DNA of 64,000 nucleotides from J084 sp964471405 (GCA_964471405.1 CAYYGH010000005.1:1-64000), one strand, 5' to 3'. Numbered from the stretch's first letter, positions 1 through 9,091 are shown. A program made the numbers and translations. The notes: generated by a model from the letters alone, not told the origin.

Positions 1-368
1 CCCACCCGCGCTCACCGCAGCCCTCCATCCCGCCCGCATGCTGGCACGGTGACGGCGTAGCCCGGCGTGCCTTCCCAAAGGCAAAGCGGCTCGCTCGTCC
101 ATCTGGTTCATGCTCCTGAATGCTGCCTGAGACGGCAATGCAACACCTGCTTCAAGTGATGGCAGAATTGGCCATTCACCAATTCCGTATCTCTGGTGGA
201 TTTATCTCACAAAATTGTGATTTGACGGTGTGTGCCTCCCTCTTCTACAGAAATGCCTTCCTCGCACATAAACTGCCTGTAGATTTGTTTGGAAATAAAC
301 TAAGAGAATCCAGACCGATTCCAATTCTCAGTATGAGGACCGGTCGCTCAACCACCAAGGCATGTATC
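1..368. other. Leading non-coding stretch, no gene recognised
   Basis: The first 110 bases are GC-rich and show no start or stop of a recognisable gene. From about 125 on the base composition becomes visibly AT-richer. The frame of the next gene stays open back to an ATG at 120, but the extra 83 codons do not look like a protein. A short AAGG sits about eight bases before the ATG at 369. I see no clear promoter. Confidence 0.4.
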
Positions 369-1136
369 ATGATTCATGTTTCGTCGATCATTACAGCTAT
401 GATTATTTCTTTTTTGGCAGCCAAATCGCCCTCTTCCTTCGGCCCGCAGGAATGCTGGATGGAAGGGGCGCAGGAGCTGCATCTGCGCGGCTTCATGGGC
501 GAACGGATGAGTGCTTGCATTGCGAAGCAGGATCTGTCGTCCTTAAAGCGTGTTGTAGTCTCCTCTACTGGCGGCTTCGTCTCGATCGGTATCGATATTG
601 CGGAACGCCTGGCATCTTACCATCCGCATGTCATCATTCGGGATCTGTGCCTGTCTTCCTGCGCCAACTATCTGATCCCGATCGCCTCTCGCCTCACTGT
701 GGAACCCTATTCCATGATCGGGCTTCACGGTGGGGCGATCAAGATGCTGGAAACCCTGAAGCGTTCAGGCCGCTCGCCCCCTTCCTCCCTCAAAGAGGAT
801 GCCGCACGCGAACAAGCGTTCTTGCTACGCCATGGGGTGCGTCCTGACTGGTTTCTGCCAACGGCGTTCGTGGAAAGTCGAAAGAAGAAGATCACCAACC
901 CATTGGATTTCAATCTTTTCTTTCATGATTCGCAAATCCTCGCCGCAAGCCCGGAATTCGTGCGATCCTGCCTGCCACAGATTGAGATCGAATCCTTCTG
1001 GTATCTCTTTGACCACATCCAGGAATTGAAGACCGCAAAGGGCCGTTCCGGCATCTTTCACCGATTTGTCAAACGCCTGCGCCCCCTCTCAAGCGAGAAA
1101 TTGCGATGCCGTCCCGACTCAAATGCCACACGCTGA
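369..1136 (+). CDS. Secreted ClpP/crotonase-fold-like protein (COG3904-like)
   Basis: The product is 255 aa. I chose ATG 369 rather than the in-frame ATG at 120 because it opens a hydrophobic N-terminus (residues 1-18, IITAMIISFLA) typical of a Sec signal, and AAGG lies eight bases upstream. Residues 65-78 (SSTGGFVSIGIDIA) and 94-104 (CLSSCANYLIP), followed by IGLHGG at 117-122, match the layout of periplasmic ClpP/crotonase-like proteins: a glycine-rich turn, then a small-residue CxSxCA helix start. I infer an exported protein of that fold. No substrate can be named and the catalytic residues are not certain. The gene is less GC-rich than its neighbours, which is compatible with acquisition by transfer. 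Confidence 0.6.
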   Translation: MIHVSSIITAMIISFLAAKSPSSFGPQECWMEGAQELHLRGFMGERMSACIAKQDLSSLKRVVVSSTGGFVSIGIDIAERLASYHPHVIIRDLCLSSCANYLIPIASRLTVEPYSMIGLHGGAIKMLETLKRSGRSPPSSLKEDAAREQAFLLRHGVRPDWFLPTAFVESRKKKITNPLDFNLFFHDSQILAASPEFVRSCLPQIEIESFWYLFDHIQELKTAKGRSGIFHRFVKRLRPLSSEKLRCRPDSNATR

Positions 1137-1275
1137 GCGTTGCCGGTGGAGATTGATAAAGCGGCAACCGCACACCCCGCCCGGATGAAGGGGTGCGTGG
1201 TGGGCTCTTTACAGCACGGGGAATGGAGGGCCACTATGCCCGGGCGATGCGGGAAGGAGCGGAAGGGAGCAGGGC

Positions 1276-2049
1276 ATGACCGGGCGTCGGTCCGTCTTTC
1301 TCATCCACGGCATGTGGGGCAAGGGAGCATACTGGGAGCGCTTCGCCGCGCGGCTCAAGGCGGCCGGATACCGCGTTGCCGCGCCCGATCTGCTGCATCA
1401 CGACATCGCGCCTGACGACCCGCCGCCCGATGGCCTCGGCACGCTCTCGCTCATCGACTATCTCGATGATCTGGATGAGAAGCTCAAGGCCTTCGACGAG
1501 CAGGCCGTGATCCTCGGCCATTCCATGGGCGGGCTTCTGGCCCAGCAGCTTGCGGCACGCGGGCGGGGCTCCGCGCTGATTGCGCTCGCCCCGGCGCCGA
1601 GCGCCGGGATGTGGCCGATCCGGCTGAAGCCCTTGAAGGTCTTCGGCCCCATCCTGATGCGCCCCGGCTGGTGGCGGCGGCCGCACAAGCCGTCGTGGGA
1701 GGGCGTGCGTGCCACCGTCTTCAACGCCGGCGTCCCGGAAGACGAGGCCCGGCGCGAATTCGCGAACTATGTCTGGGATTCGGGCCGGGTGCTCTTCGAG
1801 CTGTCCCACTGGTGGCTCGATCGCCGCCGCGCCAGCGCCGTCGATCGCAGCCGGATCACGGTGCCGACCCTCATCATCGGCGGAAGACGGGATGCGATCG
1901 TGCCGATCGCCTGGATCCGCACCGCGGCACGCGCCTTCGGGGGGCGTGCGGCGTACGAAGAATTCCCGGACTTCGGCCACTGGCTGGTCGGCGAGCCGGC
2001 GCTGGAGCCGGTTGCGACGCGGGTGCTGGGGTTCCTCGGGGAACTGTGA
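1276..2049 (+). CDS. Alpha/beta hydrolase, lysophospholipase-like
   Basis: A 257-aa cytoplasmic alpha/beta hydrolase. The oxyanion HG is at residues 11-12, the nucleophile elbow GHSMGG has Ser83, the acid is probably Asp206 in GGRRDAIVP, and the general base is His235 in FGHW. The start ATG has GGGAG about six bases upstream. The substrate is unknown. The last part of the gene, including the catalytic histidine, recurs as an exact 70-bp copy at 3510-3579, after two unrelated secreted-protein genes. This suggests that the 3' end of the gene was a recombination or insertion site. The C-terminus here reads LGFLGEL; the downstream copy would end LGFLQTC. Confidence 0.85.
   Translation: MTGRRSVFLIHGMWGKGAYWERFAARLKAAGYRVAAPDLLHHDIAPDDPPPDGLGTLSLIDYLDDLDEKLKAFDEQAVILGHSMGGLLAQQLAARGRGSALIALAPAPSAGMWPIRLKPLKVFGPILMRPGWWRRPHKPSWEGVRATVFNAGVPEDEARREFANYVWDSGRVLFELSHWWLDRRRASAVDRSRITVPTLIIGGRRDAIVPIAWIRTAARAFGGRAAYEEFPDFGHWLVGEPALEPVATRVLGFLGEL
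1967..2036 (+). repeat. 70-bp direct repeat, copy A (inside hydrolase 3' end)
   Basis: These 70 bases are identical to 3510-3579 (offset 1543). The identity begins and ends sharply: C versus T one base before it, and C versus G one base after it. The copy encodes roughly residues 231-254 of the hydrolase, including the catalytic His235. Confidence 0.95.
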
Positions 2050-2216
2050 GCCTCCGTGCCCGTAAGGCGCCGCTTCATGCGGCAGATCCGGTTTCCGTTT
2101 TACATCGTAATTGTGTATTTGTGTCTAAAAATGCATTTTTTTCTTGATATCGTCACCTCCTTGAGGTAGAAATGCGCCGGGATCGGACGGGGGGCCTCGA
2201 TGAGGAGGGGAATCCG

Positions 2217-3206
2217 ATGCTGAAGCCTTTCCATCACATCAATGCATGGCTGCAGGGTTGCAGGCTACCTCTGCTCTCAGGAGCAACTGCAATGGCCATT
2301 ATTGCCTTCGTGACCCTGCCGAACGGAGTTGTCGCCGCAACGGAAGGCTGTCCCGAGCCAGCGGGCGAAGATCCCGATCAGATGGCTGATCGGATCATAT
2401 GCCTGATCAATCATGGAGCGACTATCGAAGCTCTGACCTATGGCGAACAACTCCGCACCCGCGGGCTGGTGTCGGCACGCCTGCTTTCTGCCTTGGGACG
2501 GGCACATGAGGATGCGGGGCACATGGAGCAGGCTCTGGCTTACGAAGAAGAGGCGCATCGCCAAGCCCCCGATGATCCACTGATCGCCTACCGCCTCGCA
2601 AGCATGCTCGCGGATCGCGTTGATGAGTTGGCGCCAGCCGCGCGGGGAGAGAAAATACCCGACAGTCTTGCCCATTGCTTCGTGAGCAATCTTTCCCGGA
2701 CCCAGGCCCGCAAACATTTTACACTTCTCGCTCGTCGAGCAGACAGACTTTATGAACAGGCAATTGCGGGGCTGACCCGCAAAAGGGGGGCGGATGATGT
2801 CATCACCCTTAACGCGCGAATGGAGCGCGCACTGTTACATGTGACTGTGGAAGGGAAAAAAGCCCTGCCAGAGCTCAATGCGGTAGCAGCCGCCTTCCGG
2901 CGCATGGCCGAGAAATACAACGACCCTTCCCTATTCGACATGGCATCCGGTGTCTTCATGAATCTTGCCAGCAGTCTTGCCATGGAGGGGAATGAACGGG
3001 CTGCACGCGAGGTGCTGGATGAAGCGTATGCGCTCGCCAGAAGCCAGGATCAGAAGCGCGTGGTTGAGGCGGCTGCACATTCCCTGGTAGGCGCTCCCGA
3101 GGACGCTCCGGATCTGGAAGCCATGATCACGGCCGCCCCGGATTGCACCTTGAGCTCACTGCGCTCTCTCAATGTCGATCTTTCGAGTGAGGGCGGAGCC
3201 AATTGA
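2217..3206 (+). CDS. Secreted TPR-like helical repeat protein, function unknown
   Basis: The product is 329 aa. The start is ATG 2217 because GGAGGGG ends six bases upstream; the frame runs back to 2172 without a better site. Residues 17-40 form a hydrophobic stretch ending VVA-A, a likely Sec signal with cleavage near residue 40. The rest is alpha-helical with alternating small and large residues (for example SARLLSALGRAHEDAGHMEQALAYEEEAHRQAPDD-like spacing, residues 80-115), as in TPR or Sel1 solenoids. I recognise no enzyme motif. The next gene starts 28 bases downstream, and the two are probably co-transcribed. Both lie between the two 70-bp repeats and are lower in GC than the flanking core genes, so recent arrival is likely. 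Confidence 0.7.
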   Translation: MLKPFHHINAWLQGCRLPLLSGATAMAIIAFVTLPNGVVAATEGCPEPAGEDPDQMADRIICLINHGATIEALTYGEQLRTRGLVSARLLSALGRAHEDAGHMEQALAYEEEAHRQAPDDPLIAYRLASMLADRVDELAPAARGEKIPDSLAHCFVSNLSRTQARKHFTLLARRADRLYEQAIAGLTRKRGADDVITLNARMERALLHVTVEGKKALPELNAVAAAFRRMAEKYNDPSLFDMASGVFMNLASSLAMEGNERAAREVLDEAYALARSQDQKRVVEAAAHSLVGAPEDAPDLEAMITAAPDCTLSSLRSLNVDLSSEGGAN

Positions 3207-3233
3207 CGCTTGGACAAGCGGAAAGGTAATGCC

Positions 3234-3479
3234 ATGAAAGAATGGCCAATAGCGATGTTGGAGACAGAGCCCCACAAGATCTCCCGTATCGTTCCAACAT
3301 TGTTGGCGAGCATAGCACTGGGGATCTCGGTCAGCTTCTTGATCCCTGTAACCCACGCCGAAACCACCGTTGACCCATCTGTTCCTCACACCCCCACCCC
3401 CCAGACGATCAAGTGCCATTACAAGAAGAAGAAAAAAGGATCACGAAACCTCGGATTCAAGTGCCGATGGTGCTTCTGA
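3234..3479 (+). CDS. Small secreted cationic Cys-containing protein, unknown
   Basis: An 81-aa product. I chose ATG 3234 (GAAAGG seven bases upstream) over an in-frame TTG at 3210. Residues 18-42 are a hydrophobic Sec-like signal ending THA. Predicted cleavage leaves a mature piece of about 39 residues: a Pro/Thr-rich spacer (VPHTPTPQTIK), then five consecutive lysines, and a tail with three cysteines (IKCHYK and KCRWCF). The mature part is strongly basic. Possible roles include a toxin or bacteriocin-like peptide, a metal- or nucleic-acid-binding peptide, or a surface factor; nothing in the sequence decides between them. It lies 27 bases after the helical-repeat gene. Confidence 0.55.
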   Translation: MKEWPIAMLETEPHKISRIVPTLLASIALGISVSFLIPVTHAETTVDPSVPHTPTPQTIKCHYKKKKKGSRNLGFKCRWCF

Positions 3480-3509
3480 CATAAGCAATTCCCTGCCTGC
3501 GAGAGAGGT

Positions 3510-3579
3510 CGGACTTCGGCCACTGGCTGGTCGGCGAGCCGGCGCTGGAGCCGGTTGCGACGCGGGTGCTGGGGTTCCT
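3510..3579 (+). repeat. 70-bp direct repeat, copy B
   Basis: An exact copy of 1967-2036. Upstream of the copy there is no similarity to the hydrolase. Downstream the two flanks share only weak similarity: a stop codon followed by a gcctcc-type stretch and cccg. Confidence 0.95.
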
Positions 3580-3592
3580 GCAAACCTGCTGA
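3510..3592 (+). pseudogene. 3' fragment of the alpha/beta hydrolase gene
   Basis: Read in the hydrolase frame, copy B encodes the final beta-strand and catalytic-histidine region and then ends with a different tail, QTC and stop (TGA 3590-3592). It has no start codon, nucleophile or acid, so it cannot be a functional hydrolase. It is either the original 3' end displaced by an insertion that supplied a replacement end to the upstream gene, or a partial duplication. Confidence 0.75.
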
Positions 3593-3733
3593 AGCCTCCT
3601 TTCCCGACCGCTTCCTGCCGCCATTGACCGTCCGGTTCGGGAATGGCTAGCCTGATCCGGGCGGGAGGGGGATGGCATGCAGCCACCTCACCGCTCCGGA
3701 CTACGAGGAGACACTGGGGAGGGGAACATCATC

Positions 3734-4504
3734 ATGATCAGGGGCCAATTCGCCACATGCCGGCAGGCCATGGGTCGGGACGCCCGACGAGCCGCCATCG
3801 TGCTTCTGAGCTGTCTGCTGGTGCTGGCCGGATGCGAACTGCTGCCTTCGCCCTATGACCTGGGCAATGTCGCTTCCGATCCCACCAATACGGATGCGGT
3901 GTTTGCAGGCACCACCGTCAGCGATGATATCCATCAACGCACGATCACCATCCAGGCCCCCCTCGTCAGGCTGGATCTCTATCACTCCTATCTCGCGATC
4001 GCCGTCCTCACCTATGACGAAAACCGTCATGTGATCGATGAAAGCTATAATCTTGGAGTGTATGTATTCGCAGAGGACTGGCTCTTCCTCGATCACGCCT
4101 ATTCCTATGGCCGATCCTTTCCGGTCACGAGCAATCGCAAGCTGGTGAACTGCTATGAAGACGGGGAATGCCTGATCAGTGAGTGGGTCGGCATCACGCT
4201 CACGCGCAACGATCTCGAGCATTTCGCCAAGGCCGGCTTTACCTTCGAGGTGACGGGCTCGGGCGGCAGCCGTCAATTCTCCGTGCCGGCAGGCTATTTC
4301 GCAGGCTTCCTGCGCCGGCTTGCGCTCGTCCTGGGGGAGACGCCTCAGCCTGCCTCCGCCCCCTCCGCCGGCGCGAAGACACCGCCGTCATCGCCGCCCC
4401 CATCCCCCGGAGGAGACCGTGCCTCCGCTGCCAGGCCGGCCTTCCCGCAACCGACGGGAAGAGGCAGCCCGCAGCCCTCTCGTCACCGGCCCGACCATCC
4501 CTGA
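3734..4504 (+). CDS. Putative outer-membrane lipoprotein, function unknown
   Basis: A 256-aa product. ATG 3734 is preceded by GGGGAGGGG about eight bases upstream; an internal ATG at 3770 would give a shorter signal. The signal peptide (residues 18-33) ends in the lipobox LAGC with Cys34, the lipidated residue. Asp is absent at +2 (Glu follows), so sorting to the outer membrane is likely. The central part is beta-rich, with many Tyr and Asp residues (HSYLAIAVLTYDENRHVIDE-type). The last 45 residues are a Pro/Ser/Arg-rich low-complexity tail. I recognise no family. It is convergent with the RND adaptor gene that follows. Confidence 0.7.
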   Translation: MIRGQFATCRQAMGRDARRAAIVLLSCLLVLAGCELLPSPYDLGNVASDPTNTDAVFAGTTVSDDIHQRTITIQAPLVRLDLYHSYLAIAVLTYDENRHVIDESYNLGVYVFAEDWLFLDHAYSYGRSFPVTSNRKLVNCYEDGECLISEWVGITLTRNDLEHFAKAGFTFEVTGSGGSRQFSVPAGYFAGFLRRLALVLGETPQPASAPSAGAKTPPSSPPPSPGGDRASAARPAFPQPTGRGSPQPSRHRPDHP

Positions 4505-4570
4505 CTGGCGAGGCTGTCCGTCCTTTCCGGGAAGGGGCGGACACGACAAAAAGCTTCGCGCCCCGGGCAG

Positions 4571-5656
4571 CTAGGCGGCAGCAGCCGGCAGAACATACCG
4601 TTCGCCGGGCTTCAGGCCCGAGAGGATCTCGATCCGGTCGTCGTCAAGTGTTCGGCCGGCGGTGACCATGCGGCGGACGGGCCGGCCATCCTCGTCCAGT
4701 ACGGTCAGGAACAGGAGCTGGCCGATGCGCTGCAAGGCCGCCTTCGGCACCGCCACGATCGCGGCCTTGCCCGCCGGCACGGCCACCCGGGCATACATGC
4801 CTGCGAACAGCCGCTCGTCCTTCGGCAGCGCGATTTTGAACAGCAACGTGCGCGCTCCCGGGTCGGCAAAGGGCACGATCTCCTGCACCGTCCCGACGAA
4901 GCGGGCCGCAAGCGAGGGAACCTCCACATTCAGCCGGTCGCCGATGCCGAGCCGTACGGCCAGCATCTCGCGCACGGGCACCTCGACGCGCAGCAGTGTC
5001 GGATCATAGATTCTAAGAAGCGGCTCGGCCGGCACCGCCATGTCGCCCGGCTCGGCCAGCCGGTCCACCACCCGCCCTGAAACCGGCGCCCGGATGATCG
5101 TGTAGGAAAGCAGGGTCTCGGCCTCGCGCAGCTGCTGTTCGAGGCGGCGGACCTCGGCGGCAGCCGCATCATGGGCGCTTTGTGCCTGATCCAGGCGCCG
5201 CCGCGGAACCACCCCCTTCTCGAACAGCGGCCGGATGCGGGCGAGTTCGGACTCGGCAAGCTTCAGGCGGGCCCTGGCGGCGTTCAAGGCATCGCGTGCG
5301 GCATGGACGCGCGCCTCATAGTCCGCCGATTCCAGAACGACAAGAATGTCTCCCACACGCACGGTATCCCCTGCCTTGACCCGCACCTCCCTGATCCGGG
5401 CAAGAATGCGGGAAGAGACGGCGGTCCGCCTGGCGGAGGCGAGCGTGCCGCTTGTCCATTCGACGAGCGGAATCTCTTCCACCGCCGCCGTCTTCACCTG
5501 AGCGTCCGGCGGCAGGGAGGCGGCCGCAAGGACCTCCTCACCGGCGGGCACCTTCGTGTAAAAACCGCCAGCGAGCCAGATGAGCACGAGGACGGCGACG
5601 AGGATCCCGGCCGCCGCCTCGACGATGCGCCAGATCGCATGTCTGTTCATCTTCAT
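4571..5656 (-). CDS. RND efflux periplasmic adaptor (membrane fusion protein)
   Basis: A 361-aa HlyD/AcrA-type adaptor. An N-terminal transmembrane anchor (about residues 12-31) is followed by a lipoyl/barrel-sandwich half (VKAGDTVRVGDILVVLES), a coiled-coil hairpin (residues about 110-170, rich in Ala/Glu/Arg), the second lipoyl half (IIRAPVSGRVVDRLAEPGD) and beta-barrel domains (PVREMLAVRLGIGD). I chose the start at 5656 because its ATG overlaps the permease stop (ATGA), implying translational coupling. It should link the permease to an outer-membrane channel. No TolC-type gene is in this cluster, so a channel from elsewhere is probably shared. It is the last gene of the putative sulfide-response operon. 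Confidence 0.88.
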   Translation of the reverse strand: MKMNRHAIWRIVEAAAGILVAVLVLIWLAGGFYTKVPAGEEVLAAASLPPDAQVKTAAVEEIPLVEWTSGTLASARRTAVSSRILARIREVRVKAGDTVRVGDILVVLESADYEARVHAARDALNAARARLKLAESELARIRPLFEKGVVPRRRLDQAQSAHDAAAAEVRRLEQQLREAETLLSYTIIRAPVSGRVVDRLAEPGDMAVPAEPLLRIYDPTLLRVEVPVREMLAVRLGIGDRLNVEVPSLAARFVGTVQEIVPFADPGARTLLFKIALPKDERLFAGMYARVAVPAGKAAIVAVPKAALQRIGQLLFLTVLDEDGRPVRRMVTAGRTLDDDRIEILSGLKPGERYVLPAAAA

Positions 5657-8600
5657 TCCGGCAACTCCTCGACAACCGTCATGCCCCGCGGCAACCCATG
5701 GCCGGGCCTGTTGCGGTAGACCCAGTAGTAGGTCATCGGCACGACCAGCAGGGTGAAGGCGGTGGAAACCACCAGCCCGAAGATCAGCGCCCAGGCGAGC
5801 CCCGAGAACACGGGATCGAGCGTGATCGGAATCGCTGCCAGCATCGCCGGCCCGGCGGTCAGCAGGATCGGCCGCGTGCGCACGGCCCCTGCATGACAGA
5901 CCGCCTCGCGCAAGCTGTGCCCGCGCGCAAGCGCCACATGGAGAAACTCGATCAGCAGAATGGCGTTGCGCACGGCGATGCCGGAGAGCGCGATCATCCC
6001 GATCATCGCGGTGGCGGTAAAGAAGGTGGGGTTCGCAAAGCCCGCAATCGGCATGCCGCTGATCTGGTTGAGCAGCCAGAAGCCCGGCATGATCCCGATC
6101 ATGGTGAGCGGGATCGACAGCATCAGGATGAAGGGCATGGCATAGCTTGCCGTCTGGTAGACGAGGATCATGTAGATGCCGACGAGCGCGACGCCGAAGG
6201 CGATGCCGAGATCGCGGAAGACGTCTCTGGTGATCTTCAGCTCGCCCTCGCCCAGCCACTCGACCCGCGTGCCCGCGGGCAGCGACCAGAAGTCGCCGCC
6301 GCCGTTGGACAGATAGCTGCGCTCCGACAACGGGCGCGGCACCGGTCCCTCGACCTTCGGCGCCGACTCCCCCGGCTCCAGCCGGTCGGCCTCGACATCG
6401 GCGACCACGGCCGCCGGCGCCCGGCCCACCGGCTCGGCATAGACATAGGCAACCCGCTTCAGGTCCTTGTGGTAGATCGCCTTTTCCGCCCCCTCTTCGA
6501 CGAAGCGGCCGAGCTCGCCCAGGCGCACGACCGGCACGGGGCCGGCGCGGGTGCCGCCGGGCTCGCTCACCTCCACGATCCCGGGGCGGCCCTTGACGGT
6601 CAGGGCCGACAGCTTGTCGATTCCTGCACGCTCGGGGCGTGGCACTTCCAGGCGGATGGGCAGCGGCTGCGCCTCGTGCGGGTCGTGAAGGCGGCCGACC
6701 TCGACACCGTCAAGCGCAATGCGCACGGTCTCGGCGATGTCCTGCGTTGCGATCCCGGAAAGCGCCGCCTTCTCCTTGTCGGTGACGAAGACGAGCCGCG
6801 GCGCATCGTCTTCCACCGTGGTGTCGACATCGCGCACCCCCGGCTCGCGCGCCAGACGCCCGGCGGTGATGAGCGCCGCCTTCCTGATGGTCTCATAATC
6901 GGTGCCGGGGGCGCCGTAGATTTCGGCGGTCACCGTCGCCAGCACCGGCGGTCCCGGTGGCACCTCCACGATCTGGATGCGCGTGCCCATCCGGCGTGCG
7001 ACCGCTTCCAGCTCCTTGCGCAGCCGCAAGGTGATCTCATGTGATTGCTGCTCGCGGCGCTTCTTGCCGATGAGGTTTACGCGAATGTCGGCAACATTCG
7101 GTCCCTCGCGCAGATAGTAGTGGCGGACCATACCGTTGAAATCCATGGGGCTGGCAGTGCCGACATAGATCTCGAAATCCTTCACTTCACGGGCGGTGCG
7201 GAGCACCTCGCCAAGCGCACGGGCGATGGCATCCGTGCGTTCGAGCGTCGTGCCTTCGGGCGGATTCACCAGGATCTGGAATTCGTTCTTGTTGTCGAAC
7301 GGCAGCATCTTGAGCGGCACGAGCCGGAGCGCCGCCATCGTGCTCGCTCCCACAAAGAGCAGTCCCAGAAGACCCAGAAACAGCGCCGCCGCCCGCCGGC
7401 TTTCGATGAAGGGGCGGATCAGCCGCTCATAGCGCCGGTAGATCACCGACTTCGTGACATCGCGCGCGCCGGGATCGGGCGGCGCCTTTTCCGCCTTGGC
7501 CTTCAGCACATGATAGCTGAGCCAGGGCGTGACGGTGAAGGCGACCACCATAGACATCAGCATGGCCACCGGCACGTTCAAGGCCATCGGGCTCATGTAG
7601 GGGCCCATCATGCCGGTGATCAGATACATCGGCAGAAAGGAAACGATGACTGCCAACGTGGCCAGCAGGATCGGCGGGCGCACCTCGTTGACGGCCCGGC
7701 GCACCGCATCGAGCGGCGGCTCGAGCTTGGCCCGCAGATGCCGGTAGATGTTCTCGACATCCACCACCGGGTCGTCCACGACGAGCCCCAGCGAGAGGAT
7801 GAGCGCAAACAGCGTCACCCGGTTGATCGTGTAGCCCGCCCACCAGTTGACGAAGAGGGTGAGCGCGAAGGTGATCGGCACGGCGGTCGCCACCACCAGC
7901 CCCTCGCGCCAGCCCAGACTCCAGGCGAACAGCGCGATGACGATGACCAGCGCAACCAGCAGCCCTTCCAGCAGCTCGTTGACCTTGTCGTTGGCGGTCT
8001 CGCCGTAGTCGCGGGTGATCCGCACATGGACACCGGGCGGAAAATGCGTGGCAGCCAGCTCAGCAAGCCGCTCCTCGATGCGGCGGGCCACGGTGACCGC
8101 ATTCGTCCCCTTCTGCTTGGCCACCGCAATGTGGACGGCGGGATACAGCCTGCCCGGCGTCACCTCTCCGGCCTCGGGATCGCCCGCTGCAGCCGCGCCA
8201 AAGCCGATCCAGCTCAACGCCCTGCGCTCGGCCGGGCCATCCACCACCTGGGCCACCTGGGAGAGATAGACGGGCCGGCCATCCACGACATTGACCACTG
8301 CATGCCGCAGCGCCTCGGCATCCGGAAAGAACGTCCCGGCCTCGACGACGATATGGCGGTCCGCCCGATCGAAACCTGCCGTCTGCACCTGCCGGTTCGA
8401 AACCCCGAGCGCCCAGGCCACATCGAGCGCCGAGGTGCGATGCGCCGCCAGCGCATCCGGATCCAGCAGCACCCGGATCTGCCGCGGCCGGCCGCCGACG
8501 ATCTCGGTGCGGTTCGTCTCGGGCAGGGCCTTGAGTTCGGTCTCCACCTCCTCGGCGATGCGCCTGAGCGCATGATCATCCACCTCTTGCGGGCGATCCG

Positions 8601-9042
8601 ACCACAGGGTGGCGATGACGATGGGCACATCGTCGATCTCCACCGGCTTGACCACCCAGGAGGCGACATCCGGCGGGATCCGGTCCGTATTCGAGTAGAG
8701 TTTGTTGTAGAGCTTGACGAGGCTCTCCTCCCGGTCCTCGCCCACATAGAAGCGGACGGTGACCACCGCCCGGCCCGGAAGCGACATGGAGTAGACATGC
8801 TCGACCCCGTCGATCTGAGCGAAGAGCTTCTCAAGCGGGGTCGCCACCTGCCGCTCGACCTCGCCCACCGACAGGCCCGGCGCGCGGATCAGCACGTCGG
8901 CCATTGGCACGACAATCTGGGGCTCCTCCTCGCGCGGCGTCACGAGGAGAGCCAGGACACCCAGCAGAAGCGAGAAAAGAATGAGGAAGGGCGTGATATT
9001 GCGCTTCAGGAAAAAGTCTATGATGCCCGAAAGCAACTGCAT
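5653..9042 (-). CDS. RND superfamily efflux permease (AcrB-like)
   Basis: A full-length 1129-aa inner-membrane RND permease. The N-terminal helix (FLKRNITPFLILFSLLLG) is followed by the first periplasmic loop with PREEEPQI. The TM4 motif VVDDPVVDVEN carries the conserved Asp-Asp proton-relay pair, and the second half repeats the TM and loop pattern, ending with the TM bundle near FSGLAWALIFGLVVSTAFTLL. RND pumps work as trimers driven by the proton gradient. The substrate cannot be read from the sequence. The gene follows a periplasmic protein and sulfide:quinone oxidoreductase on the same strand, so I infer export of a sulfur compound or a related toxic species. It is coupled to the adaptor by an ATGA overlap. 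Confidence 0.9.
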   Translation of the reverse strand: MQLLSGIIDFFLKRNITPFLILFSLLLGVLALLVTPREEEPQIVVPMADVLIRAPGLSVGEVERQVATPLEKLFAQIDGVEHVYSMSLPGRAVVTVRFYVGEDREESLVKLYNKLYSNTDRIPPDVASWVVKPVEIDDVPIVIATLWSDRPQEVDDHALRRIAEEVETELKALPETNRTEIVGGRPRQIRVLLDPDALAAHRTSALDVAWALGVSNRQVQTAGFDRADRHIVVEAGTFFPDAEALRHAVVNVVDGRPVYLSQVAQVVDGPAERRALSWIGFGAAAAGDPEAGEVTPGRLYPAVHIAVAKQKGTNAVTVARRIEERLAELAATHFPPGVHVRITRDYGETANDKVNELLEGLLVALVIVIALFAWSLGWREGLVVATAVPITFALTLFVNWWAGYTINRVTLFALILSLGLVVDDPVVDVENIYRHLRAKLEPPLDAVRRAVNEVRPPILLATLAVIVSFLPMYLITGMMGPYMSPMALNVPVAMLMSMVVAFTVTPWLSYHVLKAKAEKAPPDPGARDVTKSVIYRRYERLIRPFIESRRAAALFLGLLGLLFVGASTMAALRLVPLKMLPFDNKNEFQILVNPPEGTTLERTDAIARALGEVLRTAREVKDFEIYVGTASPMDFNGMVRHYYLREGPNVADIRVNLIGKKRREQQSHEITLRLRKELEAVARRMGTRIQIVEVPPGPPVLATVTAEIYGAPGTDYETIRKAALITAGRLAREPGVRDVDTTVEDDAPRLVFVTDKEKAALSGIATQDIAETVRIALDGVEVGRLHDPHEAQPLPIRLEVPRPERAGIDKLSALTVKGRPGIVEVSEPGGTRAGPVPVVRLGELGRFVEEGAEKAIYHKDLKRVAYVYAEPVGRAPAAVVADVEADRLEPGESAPKVEGPVPRPLSERSYLSNGGGDFWSLPAGTRVEWLGEGELKITRDVFRDLGIAFGVALVGIYMILVYQTASYAMPFILMLSIPLTMIGIMPGFWLLNQISGMPIAGFANPTFFTATAMIGMIALSGIAVRNAILLIEFLHVALARGHSLREAVCHAGAVRTRPILLTAGPAMLAAIPITLDPVFSGLAWALIFGLVVSTAFTLLVVPMTYYWVYRNRPGHGLPRGMTVVEELPE

Positions 9043-9091
9043 GGATTACCACCGCTTCCCGCCAGCCCTGCACCAACCGCTTCGTCGCTTT

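Noticed and set aside
4508..4545. Imperfect hairpin between the lipoprotein and the RND adaptor
   Set aside because: The stem has mismatches and is followed by A residues rather than T on the plus strand, so I do not call it a terminator.
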